Source: JAVBQL01 sp031549085 (GTDB taxonomy: Bacteria; Spirochaetota; GWE2-31-10; MWDO01). Taken from it: DNA of 64,000 bases. This document shows positions 45,347 through 54,488 of this stretch, one piece after another (the stretch's first letter is position 1; every line of letters starts with the position of its first letter). The notes under the pieces were generated by a model that made no database searches, had not been told where the DNA came from, and saw only the letters and a program-made list of their open reading frames with translations. The stretch is from the NCBI GenBank assembly GCA_031549085.1, contig JAVBQL010000013.1:285168-349167 (forward strand). Reading direction: 5' to 3'. Made by a program: the position numbers and the translations under genes.

Positions 45347-45679
45347 CTATTTTCTATTTTTTTCTATGTACTCTTTTGCATCGGGCACATTGTCTACAAT
45401 ATAAGATTCATGTTCGCATGGATACTCTTTGCATTCAGAACAAGAGCTATATCCTTTTGCTATATTAGATGAGCGTACTTCACAGTTTGAGCAGTGAGCA
45501 ATTTTTACACCATCAGATTTACAGCCAGTGCAATTAACATCTTTAGCTTTTATTTCAGTTTGATACATCTCTGACCACTCTTTTGCAAGTTTCTCTCTCA
45601 AGTCATTATTATTATTCTTTGTTGCTATAAAAGCATCACAAGTTTCACAATTTAAACCACAATATCCTCTTTTATCCAT
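45347..45679 (-). CDS. DUF3795 cysteine-rich protein, copy 1 of three
   Basis: A 110-residue paralogue from ATG 45679 (AAGGAT upstream): MDKRGYCGLNCETCDAFIAT, CTGCKSDGVKIAHCSNCEVR and SSCSECKEYPCEHES. It is first in the tandem group. The frame is open 15 codons further up, but homology with the other copies sets the start. Function is unknown; family members often occur in anaerobes. Confidence 0.85.
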   Translation of the reverse strand: MDKRGYCGLNCETCDAFIATKNNNNDLREKLAKEWSEMYQTEIKAKDVNCTGCKSDGVKIAHCSNCEVRSSNIAKGYSSCSECKEYPCEHESYIVDNVPDAKEYIEKNRK

Positions 45680-45777
45680 AATATAATCCTTATCTTGTTT
45701 AAAATATAATAGTAAAAATATCATAAAATAGTATAAAAAATCAATAATAATTTTGAATTACAACTATTATTATAAAA

Positions 45778-45811
45778 AAATGGAGTAATTTTTTATAAAA
45801 TTACTCCATTT
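45778..45811 (-). terminator. Rho-independent terminator of serC
   Basis: A perfect 15-bp stem (AAATGGAGTAATTTT with its complement) and a 4-nt loop, followed on the minus strand by TTTTTTTATA. It lies 33 nt past the serC stop. Confidence 0.88.
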
Positions 45812-45843
45812 GCTTTTATTTAAGAAATAAGTTTTTTTAAATA

Positions 45844-46923
45844 TTAACCATTCTTTTTAGCAAAATCTTTCATAAAATCTGCCAAATATTTACAGCCCTC
45901 TTCTGGCATAGCGTTGTATATAGAAGCACGAAGTCCGCCAACAGAGCGGTGTCCTTTCAAACCTACCATATTGTTTGCCTCTGTCTCCTTGATTAGCTTT
46001 TTCTCAAGCTCTTCGGTTGCCAAAGTGAACGTAACATTCATTAGAGATCTGCAATCTTTTTCAGCATGCCCTTTGTAGAAACCACTGCTGCTATCAATTA
46101 CATCATATATATATGCTGCTTTTCTCTTATTGATCTCATCTATCTTCTTTAGGCCGCCAAGATTTTTTAGCCATTTCATAGTAAGTCCTACCATATAGAT
46201 ACTAAAAACTGGAGGCGTGTTATATAGAGAGTTCTCTTTTGCATGAGTACTATATCTTAACATCGTTGGAACATTAGGTTGATCCTTAATAAGATCTTTT
46301 CTTACTATAACAATAGTAACCCCTGCAGGTCCCATATTTTTTTGAGCACCAGCATAGATAATTCCAATATTCTTCCAATCTATAGGATATGAACAGATAT
46401 CAGATGAGGCATCAACAATAAGAGGAACGCCATTTGTCTCTGGAAATTTTTTAAACTGAACACCCTGTATTGTCTCGTTAGATACAAGATAGAGATATTT
46501 AGCATCTTTTGAAATATTTAATGTTGATGGAATGCTATTATATTTAGTAGCTTTTGTATCAGCTATCACATTAGCCTTTTTACCAATAACAGAGATCTCT
46601 TTTACTGCCTTTTCAGACCAGCTTCCTGTAACAATATAGTCAGCACTCTCATTATCACCAAGAAGGTTCATTGGCACCATAGAAAATTGTGTATGGGCAC
46701 CGCCTTGTAAAAAAAGAATTTCATAATCATCAGGAACGCTTAAGATCTCTTTTATCGAGGAGATAGTTCCAAAGTGTACATCTTCATATATAGGAGTACG
46801 GTGAGAGACCTCTAGCAAAGACATTCCACTGTTGTTGAAGTTAACTAGATTTGCACTTGCCTCTTCCAAAGCCGCCAAAGGCAGTGTTGCAGGACCTGCA
46901 TTGAAATTAAACACTCTTTTCAT
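45844..46923 (-). CDS. serC: Phosphoserine aminotransferase
   Basis: A 359-residue SerC. It starts VFNFNAGPATLPLAALEEAS; other motifs are FLQGGAHTQFSMVPMNLL, VDASSDICSYP and the PLP lysine in IIYAGAQKNMGPAGV, with GHRSVGGLRASIYNAMP near the end. It converts phosphohydroxypyruvate and glutamate to phosphoserine, for serine and perhaps pyridoxal synthesis. GGAGGA precedes the ATG, and a strong terminator follows. serA and serB are elsewhere. Confidence 0.96.
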   Translation of the reverse strand: MKRVFNFNAGPATLPLAALEEASANLVNFNNSGMSLLEVSHRTPIYEDVHFGTISSIKEILSVPDDYEILFLQGGAHTQFSMVPMNLLGDNESADYIVTGSWSEKAVKEISVIGKKANVIADTKATKYNSIPSTLNISKDAKYLYLVSNETIQGVQFKKFPETNGVPLIVDASSDICSYPIDWKNIGIIYAGAQKNMGPAGVTIVIVRKDLIKDQPNVPTMLRYSTHAKENSLYNTPPVFSIYMVGLTMKWLKNLGGLKKIDEINKRKAAYIYDVIDSSSGFYKGHAEKDCRSLMNVTFTLATEELEKKLIKETEANNMVGLKGHRSVGGLRASIYNAMPEEGCKYLADFMKDFAKKNG

Positions 46924-47053
46924 AATAATCCTCCTCTAAAAAAAAGAGATTTTTTTTTAAAAAATATTTTTTTTATTAGTAAATTAAGAGTTATTATAAA
47001 GTATTGTAAATTGATTTGGTGAAATAGAAATCTTAATTTTTAATAAAAAGAAT

Positions 47054-47125
47054 TAGCCCCTAGGGGAGTCGAACCCCTGTCTGATGACTGAGAATCACCT
47101 GTCCTAACCACTAGACGAAGAGGCC
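47054..47125 (-). tRNA. tRNA-Glu (CUC anticodon)
   Basis: The minus strand folds to a 72-nt cloverleaf: acceptor GGCCTCT/AGGGGCT, D arm GTCTAGTGGTTAGGAC, anticodon stem GGTGA/TCATC with loop TTCTCAG (CTC, reading GAG), and T arm GGGG-TTCGACT-CCCC. CCA is not encoded. A consensus promoter lies 22 nt upstream. Confidence 0.93.
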
Positions 47126-47146
47126 ATAAGCCTGTGAACAAGAGAG

Positions 47147-47175
47147 ATAGTAAACAAAAATAGAGGATTTGTCAA
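47147..47175 (-). promoter_or_regulatory. Promoter of tRNA-Glu
   Basis: Minus-strand TTGACA, a 17-nt spacer and TACTAT, 22 nt before the tRNA 5' end. In the rest of 47126-47471 I see only A/T-rich sequence and no gene. Confidence 0.7.
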
Positions 47176-47471
47176 TTTATTTTTAACTAAAAATAGTCTC
47201 ATTTTTTGTATTTTAACAATAGATTTCTTCAAAAATTAATGAGAGAGGTCACTCCCCCTACAATAAATCCAAATTTATATGCGATTATGCTTGGTATACA
47301 AATCGTTTTTTGTTAGAAAAAGCCTAAGCAATTTCACACAAAAAACTTGAGTTTAATACCATATAATCACTATTTTTATATTATAAAATTTATTACCTGT
47401 AATAAAAAGTAGCCTTCTCTCTCTATATTATAGAAAAGAAGGCATAACAATAGTATAATAATGCTAAAAAA

Positions 47472-48269
47472 CTAATCTATGGTAGCCTCACTCATCTCTC
47501 CATCTAGGGAGAGTGTAACAATTTTTACTTCCATCACTCTATCTGCATACTGCATAGCTTTGGAAAAGAGTTTTTCTATCTCTGAACAGCATGGCAGGTT
47601 CATCGCATAGATTATACAGCGCTTTATATTATTTGTAGATAATATTTTAACCATGCTATCAATACTATTTTTGGTATCGGTATCCATCTTTGGGCAGTAT
47701 AGAAGTAATCTTGAGTTCTCTGGAAATGGCTTTCTTCCCATCTCGTGAAGGGCAAAACAGTCAGCATAGAGCAATAAAAGTATCTCTTCATCTTTTTTTC
47801 TGTTAAAATCTGGATCTTTTATATATTTCAGTTTTGGTGGCCAATCTTTTATTCTCTTATCTTTAGCCTCATTCTTATGAAAGTCAGGATATTTTTTTAG
47901 AAAATCCAATGCTACCTGTGGAAGTGGTAATAGATTCTTTTCGAAATATTGAATTGCAGTTTCAATACTTTGAAACCTATTATTTCTAATCATATGTTCA
48001 AAATGCTCTTTTATTACAACAGTACCTTTTCTTGTAACATTTTTTAGAACTTCATTCTCATCATATTCAGGGGCATCTTCTACTTTGATACTTATTGCTT
48101 GTTTTGGGCACATTTTTGTACAAGTCCCCTGTGCATTACAAAGGATTGGAGATATCAATGTAGCCTTTCCATCTACCACCTCCAATGCACAGTAGGCACA
48201 TATGGATATACAAAGACCGCATCCGTCACATTTATTAGAATCTATACTAACAACTTCTCTTATACTCAT
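47472..48269 (-). CDS. 4Fe-4S dicluster ferredoxin-like protein with C-terminal domain
   Basis: A 265-residue protein. Two [4Fe-4S] motifs lie in the first 65 residues: CDGCGLCISICAYCALEVVD and CNAQGTCTKMCPKQAISI. The second has CNAQGTC rather than CxxCxxC and so may hold a variant cluster. The C-terminal part (about 90-265) is found with such ferredoxins in anaerobes and includes CPKMDTDTKNSI and a MNLPCCSEIEKL pair of cysteines. It probably shuttles electrons or binds a redox cofactor, but the partner is unknown. It lies between serC and an envelope protein gene. Confidence 0.85.
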   Translation of the reverse strand: MSIREVVSIDSNKCDGCGLCISICAYCALEVVDGKATLISPILCNAQGTCTKMCPKQAISIKVEDAPEYDENEVLKNVTRKGTVVIKEHFEHMIRNNRFQSIETAIQYFEKNLLPLPQVALDFLKKYPDFHKNEAKDKRIKDWPPKLKYIKDPDFNRKKDEEILLLLYADCFALHEMGRKPFPENSRLLLYCPKMDTDTKNSIDSMVKILSTNNIKRCIIYAMNLPCCSEIEKLFSKAMQYADRVMEVKIVTLSLDGEMSEATID

Positions 48270-48303
48270 AAATTATTACTTCTACCTTCTTTAAATCTTA
48301 GAT

Positions 48304-49224
48304 TTATATATTTTCACTTTTCTCTTTCTCACTGTTGTTTTTGTTCTCATACTTTGCCTTTAGCTCTTTTTTCAAGTTTTTATAGAATTTATCCCCAAAT
48401 CTATAGTGCACACCGACATTGGCTAGCGAAGGGAAGTTTACCCACTCACCTGTAGGAACGGAGTCGAATGGCATAGGCATTGTATAGCCTGACTCGATTG
48501 CAAAGCTCCACTCCATCTCTGTGCCAAATCTTACTTCAAAACCAAGCATTACAGGACAGAAGAATATCTGGGTATTTGTTCTGTCAAATATGTCAAAATC
48601 AAATTTAGGAAATGCTGTGTAGTAGACACAAAACTCTTTAAACCTTCCAAACCTAAAGGCTACAGTAACATCAGGAGCAAGATAGATGCTCTGTCTTTTT
48701 AGATTCAAGTATGGAGTATCTCCAAACATAAATCTAAAATCACTGTCTTGGTATTTGTAGCCAACTCTAATTCTTGTTCCCATAAAAAATATCTTGTTTG
48801 GACTCTCATAAATCTTTAGATGAAAGAGAGCTGTTGCCAAGAATACATATGGTATTGGGCTTACCCCAAACTCTACAGCGACATTAAAATATTCCGCTGC
48901 ACCAAATCGATATCCAAACTCTAATGTCGAAAAGCCAGTCCACTCATCGTCTGTTCTAAAGTAGAAAGAGTGATCCATTGGACGAAGCATTCCACCCTTT
49001 TGAGAAAAGACTGGATAGTCATTCTCATGCTTCTTCTTTGCCTCAAAGAACTCTTTTTTGTATTCATCTGTTTTTTCTACTCTCTCATCTACTCTCTTTT
49101 CTTTAGCTTTAGTCTCGTCTTTGCTGGTAGAACCATTGTCACCAGAGTTATCGGCCGAAACCATAATTACTGTAATGAGTGAAAAAAGTATTACCAAAGC
49201 TTTTTTAATAAATGAGTTTTTCAT
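48304..49224 (-). CDS. Secreted protein with beta-barrel-like repeats
   Basis: A 306-residue protein with a signal peptide (MKNSFIKKALVILFSLITVI), a charged segment rich in Lys/Glu (about 25-70), then about ten alternating strands rich in Phe, Tyr and Gly, such as STLEFGYRFGAAEYFNVAVE and RFGRFKEFCVYYTAF. This pattern suggests a small outer-membrane beta-barrel, but the C-terminus is a charged helix (KKELKAKYENK) instead of the terminal aromatic residue of usual barrels. I do not recognise a named family. Confidence 0.7.
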   Translation of the reverse strand: MKNSFIKKALVILFSLITVIMVSADNSGDNGSTSKDETKAKEKRVDERVEKTDEYKKEFFEAKKKHENDYPVFSQKGGMLRPMDHSFYFRTDDEWTGFSTLEFGYRFGAAEYFNVAVEFGVSPIPYVFLATALFHLKIYESPNKIFFMGTRIRVGYKYQDSDFRFMFGDTPYLNLKRQSIYLAPDVTVAFRFGRFKEFCVYYTAFPKFDFDIFDRTNTQIFFCPVMLGFEVRFGTEMEWSFAIESGYTMPMPFDSVPTGEWVNFPSLANVGVHYRFGDKFYKNLKKELKAKYENKNNSEKEKSENI

Positions 49225-49519
49225 AAAACCTCCTTAAATTATGTTAAAAACAGGCTCATTTAAAAAAATATGATTATAAAAATAAACTTAAAATAGACCT
49301 TTTTTAAAAATAAGTTTATTTTAAGAAATAGTGGGTAATATAACACTCATAGTATATAGATAAATAAAAATGGGGAAAAAAACAAGTTTTATTTTAATTT
49401 TGTTGCAAATATTAAAATAATGGCTTATAGTCATTTTGGCTTTAGTTTTTTAGTAAGATGAGCTTGTTGAAAGTTTGTTTTAAAGAAGATAGTAAACGAC
49501 TATCATATTGCTAAAGTCT

Positions 49520-49548
49520 TTGACAAAAGAAATAAAATCTAGTATCAT
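49520..49548 (+). promoter_or_regulatory. Sigma-70-like promoter before the EIIA-like gene and V-ATPase operon
   Basis: TTGACA, a 17-nt spacer and TATCAT, 49 nt before the EIIA-like start. The remainder of 49225-49597 is A/T-rich with no gene. Confidence 0.65.
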
Positions 49549-49597
49549 TTTTTTTGTCATGTTTTGTTATTAATTAATTCTTTTAAGGGGAGATAGT

Positions 49598-50074
49598 ATG
49601 CTTGTATCGGAACTTTTTAAGGACAAAAATATAAAGATAAAGTTGGAGAGCGAAGATAAGGACTCTCTTTTTGAGGAGATGGTAAACTTCCTTGTTGATG
49701 CAGAGAACCTTGACTGCAGAGAGGAGATTCTAAATGCCATCATAGAGAGGGAGAATAAGATGTCGACAGGTATTGCTCCCCATATAGCACTTCCGCATGC
49801 CAATATTCCACAAATCAAAAAAACAGTTGGTGTTATGGGGATCTCTTTAAGAGGCATTGACTATGAGGCTCTTGATGGAAAACCTGTATATATAGTCATG
49901 ATGGTCATTGGAAATTCTGAAGCTCCTCTTGAGCATCTAAAGACACTGAAAAACATTGCTTCTCTTATTTCAAACCCAGACTTCTTTCCATCTATATTGA
50001 AATGTAAAACTCCAAAAGAGATATCTCACCAGATAATAGATTTTGAAGATCTATCTAAATTTAAGGAAAACTAG
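49598..50074 (+). CDS. PTS EIIA-Ntr/fructose-type domain protein
   Basis: A 158-residue single EIIA domain of the fructose/nitrogen type. The phosphorylatable histidine is His67 in GIAPHIALPHANI, with SEAPLEHLKTLKNIA following. Such domains are phosphorylated by HPr or NPr and usually regulate rather than transport when encoded alone. AGGGGAGA precedes the ATG. It sits 95 nt before the V-ATPase genes, in the same direction and without an obvious terminator between them, so co-transcription is possible. Confidence 0.85.
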   Translation: MLVSELFKDKNIKIKLESEDKDSLFEEMVNFLVDAENLDCREEILNAIIERENKMSTGIAPHIALPHANIPQIKKTVGVMGISLRGIDYEALDGKPVYIVMMVIGNSEAPLEHLKTLKNIASLISNPDFFPSILKCKTPKEISHQIIDFEDLSKFKEN

Positions 50075-50168
50075 TTTTATAAATAGTTGTTGATTAAATT
50101 TAAAATTGTTGATAAAATGTAAAACATAATTGTTTTTTTACTTATATAATGAAGTTAGGAGCAATGTT

Positions 50169-50489
50169 ATGGATACACTTATAGAGCGAATAAAAGAGGT
50201 TGAGAAGGAGGCAAGAAACATCCTTCTTGATGCTGAAAATGAGGCTAATAAGATGCTTGATGACGCAAAGTTTCAAGCCAGTTCAAAAGTGGAAAAAGCA
50301 AGAGCAAAGGCATATTCCCAATATTCACAGTCATTGAAAGATAAGATCGATGAAGCCAATCAAAAAAAAGAAGAGATATTAGAGACGAAAATCCAAGATT
50401 TTTATAATAAACTTGGTGATGTAGAGAGCAAAAAGAAAACAATTGTCTCTCTGCTTAAGGACAAAATAAGCAAGCTTGTTATTTCATAA
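50169..50489 (+). CDS. V/A-type ATPase peripheral stalk subunit (G/H-like)
   Basis: A 106-residue, almost wholly coiled-coil protein starting MDTLIERIKEVEKEARNIL with repeated AENEANKMLDDAK and KVEKARAKAYSQ. This matches the small stalk subunit that pairs with subunit E (called G or H). AGGAG 7 nt before ATG 50169 fixes the start, although the frame is open upstream. It is the first gene of the V-ATPase operon. Confidence 0.8.
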   Translation: MDTLIERIKEVEKEARNILLDAENEANKMLDDAKFQASSKVEKARAKAYSQYSQSLKDKIDEANQKKEEILETKIQDFYNKLGDVESKKKTIVSLLKDKISKLVIS

Positions 50490-50510
50490 TAAAAATTTGG
50501 ATAAAATAGT

Positions 50511-51539
50511 ATGTCAGATAGCTCAAACTTGGATTATGTAACTGCTAAAATTCATGCCATTGCTTCACGTTCAATAATAAATAAGAACTTTACTGAATAT
50601 AAAAAAATCAAGACAATAGAAGATCTTCATAAAAAAATGTTTCCTGATGATAAAATTCAAACATCAACTAGATATCTCTATACAAGGGTAGAGCAGTTAT
50701 CAAAAGAGGAATTTTTTAAGAATTTAAATATGCTCTCTTCACACTTTTTCTATAAAAATAGAATAATAAATACATTGATATCCCAATATGAAATAGAGAA
50801 CATAATAACTGTGGTAAATGGATACTATACAAACCTAAAAACCATTAATAAACTCTTTGAGTTTAATACGGGAAGTGGTTTGGATTATGATGTTCTTTAT
50901 AAGAAAGATTTGGCAGATCTTGATACAGTTAAATCTTTTTTGAAAGACTCTATTTTTAGCTTTGTACTTCCATTTATAGAGAAAAGAGATCCATTCTATA
51001 AAATAGAGAATGAGCTTGATAAGTTCTATTACAAAAGCCTTCATCATGCAATCAAAAGTACAGGTGAGACAGATATAAAACTTATGTCTCTGATCAGAGA
51101 AGAGATGAACTGGGAGAATATCAGATGGGCTTTTCGCTCTAAGATATTTTTCAAAAAGACATTTGAAGATATAGAAGATACCTTTATTAAAGAGAGCGGG
51201 CTTATAGATTTTAACCTTATAAAGACCATCTTTGATATTCAATTTGTTGCAGGTGAAACAAACAGAATTTTTGGACCATATCCTCAAATATTTAGAGATA
51301 TAATTGCGAAGGCCTTTAATGCTGAGGGAGATCTCTCCCTTTCGATGTTGGAAGAGCTTATTGATGAGAGACTTATAAAGCAGTATTGTTTGGCTTTCTA
51401 TGTTGGAGAGGGAATGCTGCCTGTTGTTGCATTTTTCTATTTAAAGCGAAAAGAGTATAGAAATATAATTGAGCTGGTTGAATCTCTGAAATATAATATG
51501 AGTATGGATAATCCACAAAATAGCAAAATAGGCAGTTAA
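50511..51539 (+). CDS. V/A-type ATPase subunit C (V0 d-like)
   Basis: A 342-residue helical protein with DLNYVTAKIHAIASR-like start (SNLDYVTAKIHAIASRSI), IENIITVVNGYYTNLKT and repeated DxxxKxFF helices typical of subunit C, the cap that couples the central stalk to the membrane rotor ring. Position between the stalk subunit and subunit I in a V-ATPase operon supports the call. It lies 21 nt after the G/H gene. Confidence 0.85.
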   Translation: MSDSSNLDYVTAKIHAIASRSIINKNFTEYKKIKTIEDLHKKMFPDDKIQTSTRYLYTRVEQLSKEEFFKNLNMLSSHFFYKNRIINTLISQYEIENIITVVNGYYTNLKTINKLFEFNTGSGLDYDVLYKKDLADLDTVKSFLKDSIFSFVLPFIEKRDPFYKIENELDKFYYKSLHHAIKSTGETDIKLMSLIREEMNWENIRWAFRSKIFFKKTFEDIEDTFIKESGLIDFNLIKTIFDIQFVAGETNRIFGPYPQIFRDIIAKAFNAEGDLSLSMLEELIDERLIKQYCLAFYVGEGMLPVVAFFYLKRKEYRNIIELVESLKYNMSMDNPQNSKIGS

Positions 51540-51557
51540 TAAAAAAAGGAGCACTAG

Positions 51558-53531
51558 ATGTTTTTTACTGAAATAATGAGATATGTACAAATTGTAGTTC
51601 TCCAGCAGGATTTTGAAAAGGCTATCGACATAATTGGTGAGGATGCTCTCCTTGAGATAAATACTACAAAAGGTGGAGAGTCCAAAGATAAAAGTGCTTC
51701 CACATATTCAAGTGCTGAAGATATAGATAGCATTGATAATAAAGTTTATGATTTGGAAGAGTTCTTTGAGCTTCCGAAACTCTCAGAAAATGGAGCTCTA
51801 AGAGATATACAGGATATAAAGAAATATATTGACTCTCTCTACAGTGAGTGGGGCTCATATGTTCAAAAATATAGGGAGCTTAATGCCACAAAAAGTGATT
51901 ATGAGAATCAGCTTGCAGAGATTGCTCGTTTTAAAGATTTGGAGATGAGCAAAGAGGAGCTTGAGAACCTTACATATATACACTATGCAACAGGGACTAT
52001 GTCTGATGAAGATGCTGCTGCTCTAAAGGCAGAGTTAAAAGATAGAGTTGCAATAAAGAAGATATCTGATAATCTCTATATTATATTCACTTCAAAAAAG
52101 GGAAGATGGACACTTGAAAGTTTCTTAAAAAAGACAACTTTTAAAGAGGTTAAGATGGCGGGTGATGGAAAGATTCTTCCTATAGAACTCTATAATAACC
52201 TAAAAGAGACTATTTTTTCTATAGATAAGAGACTGAATGAGATTAGAGAATTTAGAGATGGTTTTTTAGCGAAAGAGAGAGATACTGTAGTAGATTATAT
52301 AAAGAGCCTTAATCTTCAGAAAGTCTATCAGGGGGTACACCAATCTGTACTTCACAGCGACTCATTTACAGTTATTGAGGGTTGGGTAACGAAGAGAAAA
52401 CTTCCAAAGCTTACCTCAAGCTTTGAAAAAAATTTAGGGGATAGATTTTCTATAATCTCATTTGTTCCAGAAGAGCTTGAAGATGTAAAAAATGGAAAGA
52501 TGAAGATCCCTGTGGTTATGGACAATCCAAAGTTCCTAAAACCATTTGAAATGCTCTTGTTTAACTATGGAACTCCAACATATAAGAGTGTTGATCCAAC
52601 TGTCTTTATGGCAGTAACATTTGTTCTATTTTTTGGACTTATGTATGGTGATATTGGGCAGGGGTTTATCATATTTTTGATTGGTCTCTTTGCTCAAAGA
52701 TTCTTAAAGGGCTTTAAAGATCTTGGCTTTATAGTATCAACTGTTGGTGTTGCTGCGATGTTCTTTGGTTTGATTTATGGTTCATTTTTCTGTTTCGAAT
52801 TTGATGAGATGCGTGGTGTTTTGGGACCAATTTACAGAACAGTTTTTCGTAATGATGGTACACCACCAATTAAACTTGATCCAAATAATAGCAATGTAAT
52901 TTTTGGCGTAACCATTTTTATGGGTGTTCTTATAAACCTTCTTGGAATGCTAATAAATATAATCAATAACTTTGTAAAAAAGAGATTTGTTGATGTCATG
53001 TTTACTTCAAATGGTGTATCAGGCTTTATATTCCTTCTTACAACATTAATTGTATTAGTAAATCTAGTCGTTTTTAAAGCAAACCCTAGCCACCTTATGA
53101 TAGGTATTATGATTACAACAATAAGCTTGGTTGCTCTTCATGAGCCTATTGAACACATTATAAAGAAGAAAAAGATTTTTCCAAATGGATTTGTAAGCTG
53201 GTTTTTCTTTAACCTTATTGAGATGTTTGAAGTATTGCTAAACTATCTAAATGCGAATATTAGCTTTATAAGAATTGGGGCTTTTGCCTTTGCACACGTT
53301 GTACTTAGCACAACAACAACGATGCTTATGAAATCTGCAAATGGTGGGGATCATGCTGCGATGACTGTTGGGGGGGTTATTATATTAATAGTAGGAAACA
53401 TAGTAGTGATTGGTCTTGAGGGACTGATCGTTGGTATTCAAGCAGTGCGTCTTGAATACTACGAGTTTTTCTCAAAGTTTTTCACTGAACAGGGGACTAA
53501 ATTTAACCCTTTTAAAATAGAAAGAAAATAA
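51558..53531 (+). CDS. V/A-type ATPase subunit I (stator a-like)
   Basis: A 657-residue protein. The N-terminal half is cytoplasmic and coiled; the C-terminal half has about seven membrane segments from residue 350 (PTVFMAVTFVLFFGLMYGDI, the conserved start). The essential arginine region is NANISFIRIGAFAFAHVVLS, with the Arg that interacts with the ring carboxylate. It forms the ion half-channels. AAGGAG precedes ATG 51558. Confidence 0.95.
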   Translation: MFFTEIMRYVQIVVLQQDFEKAIDIIGEDALLEINTTKGGESKDKSASTYSSAEDIDSIDNKVYDLEEFFELPKLSENGALRDIQDIKKYIDSLYSEWGSYVQKYRELNATKSDYENQLAEIARFKDLEMSKEELENLTYIHYATGTMSDEDAAALKAELKDRVAIKKISDNLYIIFTSKKGRWTLESFLKKTTFKEVKMAGDGKILPIELYNNLKETIFSIDKRLNEIREFRDGFLAKERDTVVDYIKSLNLQKVYQGVHQSVLHSDSFTVIEGWVTKRKLPKLTSSFEKNLGDRFSIISFVPEELEDVKNGKMKIPVVMDNPKFLKPFEMLLFNYGTPTYKSVDPTVFMAVTFVLFFGLMYGDIGQGFIIFLIGLFAQRFLKGFKDLGFIVSTVGVAAMFFGLIYGSFFCFEFDEMRGVLGPIYRTVFRNDGTPPIKLDPNNSNVIFGVTIFMGVLINLLGMLINIINNFVKKRFVDVMFTSNGVSGFIFLLTTLIVLVNLVVFKANPSHLMIGIMITTISLVALHEPIEHIIKKKKIFPNGFVSWFFFNLIEMFEVLLNYLNANISFIRIGAFAFAHVVLSTTTTMLMKSANGGDHAAMTVGGVIILIVGNIVVIGLEGLIVGIQAVRLEYYEFFSKFFTEQGTKFNPFKIERK

Positions 53532-53546
53532 TTTTAGGAGTATTAT

Positions 53547-53924
53547 ATGGACAAAGGTAAGCTTTTTTTGGTTTTGGCAACAATATTGATAATGGCTGGT
53601 TCTATTGTATCTCTGCCGCTCTTGGCGCAAGATAGTACCACAACAACAGATCACTCAATGCAAGCTTCTGAAGACACAATTTCTCAGGCAAGAGCGATTA
53701 AAGAGGGACAGTCAAACTTTGGTAGATATATAGGTGCTGGTATAGCAATAGCTGGAGCAACAATTGGTGCCGGAGCAGGTGTTGGAAGAATTGGTGCTGC
53801 TGCAATCGGTGCTATAAGTGAGAAACAAGAGATGACTGGTATGTCACTGGTTTTTGTTGCGTTGGCGGAGGGTATCTCTCTATGGGGATTCCTAATTGCA
53901 TTTATGGTACTAAATGCGAAGTAG
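53547..53924 (+). CDS. V/A-type ATPase subunit K (proteolipid ring)
   Basis: A 125-residue proteolipid with an N-terminal hydrophobic segment that ends LLAQD and may be a cleavable signal peptide. It then has one helical hairpin: RYIGAGIAIAGATIGAGAGV and MSLVFVALAEGISLWGFLIA, with the ion-binding Glu108. This is a two-segment ring subunit, half the size of the four-segment NtpK of some bacteria. No clear Na+ ligand pattern is visible, so H+ or Na+ cannot be chosen. Confidence 0.93.
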   Translation: MDKGKLFLVLATILIMAGSIVSLPLLAQDSTTTTDHSMQASEDTISQARAIKEGQSNFGRYIGAGIAIAGATIGAGAGVGRIGAAAIGAISEKQEMTGMSLVFVALAEGISLWGFLIAFMVLNAK

Positions 53925-54014
53925 TGGATAATGTTTAATCTTATAATTTGATTTAGAAATAGAGAGATAAATATAGCTTTTTAGCAGATTTACTTCTTGA
54001 TTTATGAGGATAGT

Positions 54015-54326
54015 ATGAATTTTTTTGTACTTGGTGATGATGATGTTATTCTTGGATTCAAATTTGCTGGAATAGATGGGAAAGCTGTCTATTCTAAAGA
54101 GGAGATTGAAAAAGAGTTTGACAGTGTCATAAAAGGTGAATATGGTGAAATTGGTGTACTTATATTGACTGAAAAAACTGTAAAACCTATAGAAGATAGG
54201 GTCAACGAGTGGCAGCAAAAGGCTCTCTATCCTCTAATTGTTGAGATTCCTGATCTTTATGGTCATATTGAAGGAAGAGTTACAATGCTTGATTCTATAA
54301 AGAGAGCCATTGGAATTTCTGTATAG
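54015..54326 (+). CDS. V/A-type ATPase subunit F
   Basis: A 103-residue protein starting MNFFVLGDDDVILGFKFAGI. The strand-helix pattern with VLILTEKTVKPIEDRVN and PLIVEIPDLYG is typical of the small rotor subunit F. GAGGAT 3 nt before ATG 54015 sets the start. It is followed by a family-2 hairpin and then subunit E. Confidence 0.9.
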   Translation: MNFFVLGDDDVILGFKFAGIDGKAVYSKEEIEKEFDSVIKGEYGEIGVLILTEKTVKPIEDRVNEWQQKALYPLIVEIPDLYGHIEGRVTMLDSIKRAIGISV

Positions 54327-54376
54327 ATTTTGTTTATTATTAACAAAAAAGAGTAAGCAAAAAAAAATATTGACTA

Positions 54377-54467
54377 TAAAGGGTATTAATCCTTTGTTGA
54401 CCTGCCTCGCTTAAGCAGTGCAAAAACAAGTTTTTACACTGTTCTCGCTTGAGAAGTCAATAAAAAC
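54377..54467. repeat. Intra-operon hairpin repeat (family 2), subunit F-E gap
   Basis: AAAGGGTATTAATCC, then TTGACCTGCCTCGCTTAAGC and GCAAAAACAAGTTTTTACAC, then TCTCGCTTGAGAAGTCAATA. The two halves pair around AAAACAAGTTTTT. It is the clearest copy of the repeats at 12329-12398 and 26560-26652. The strong subunit E ribosome site GGAGGT lies just downstream. Confidence 0.7.
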
Positions 54468-54488
54468 GTTTTATAGTTGGAGGTATGT

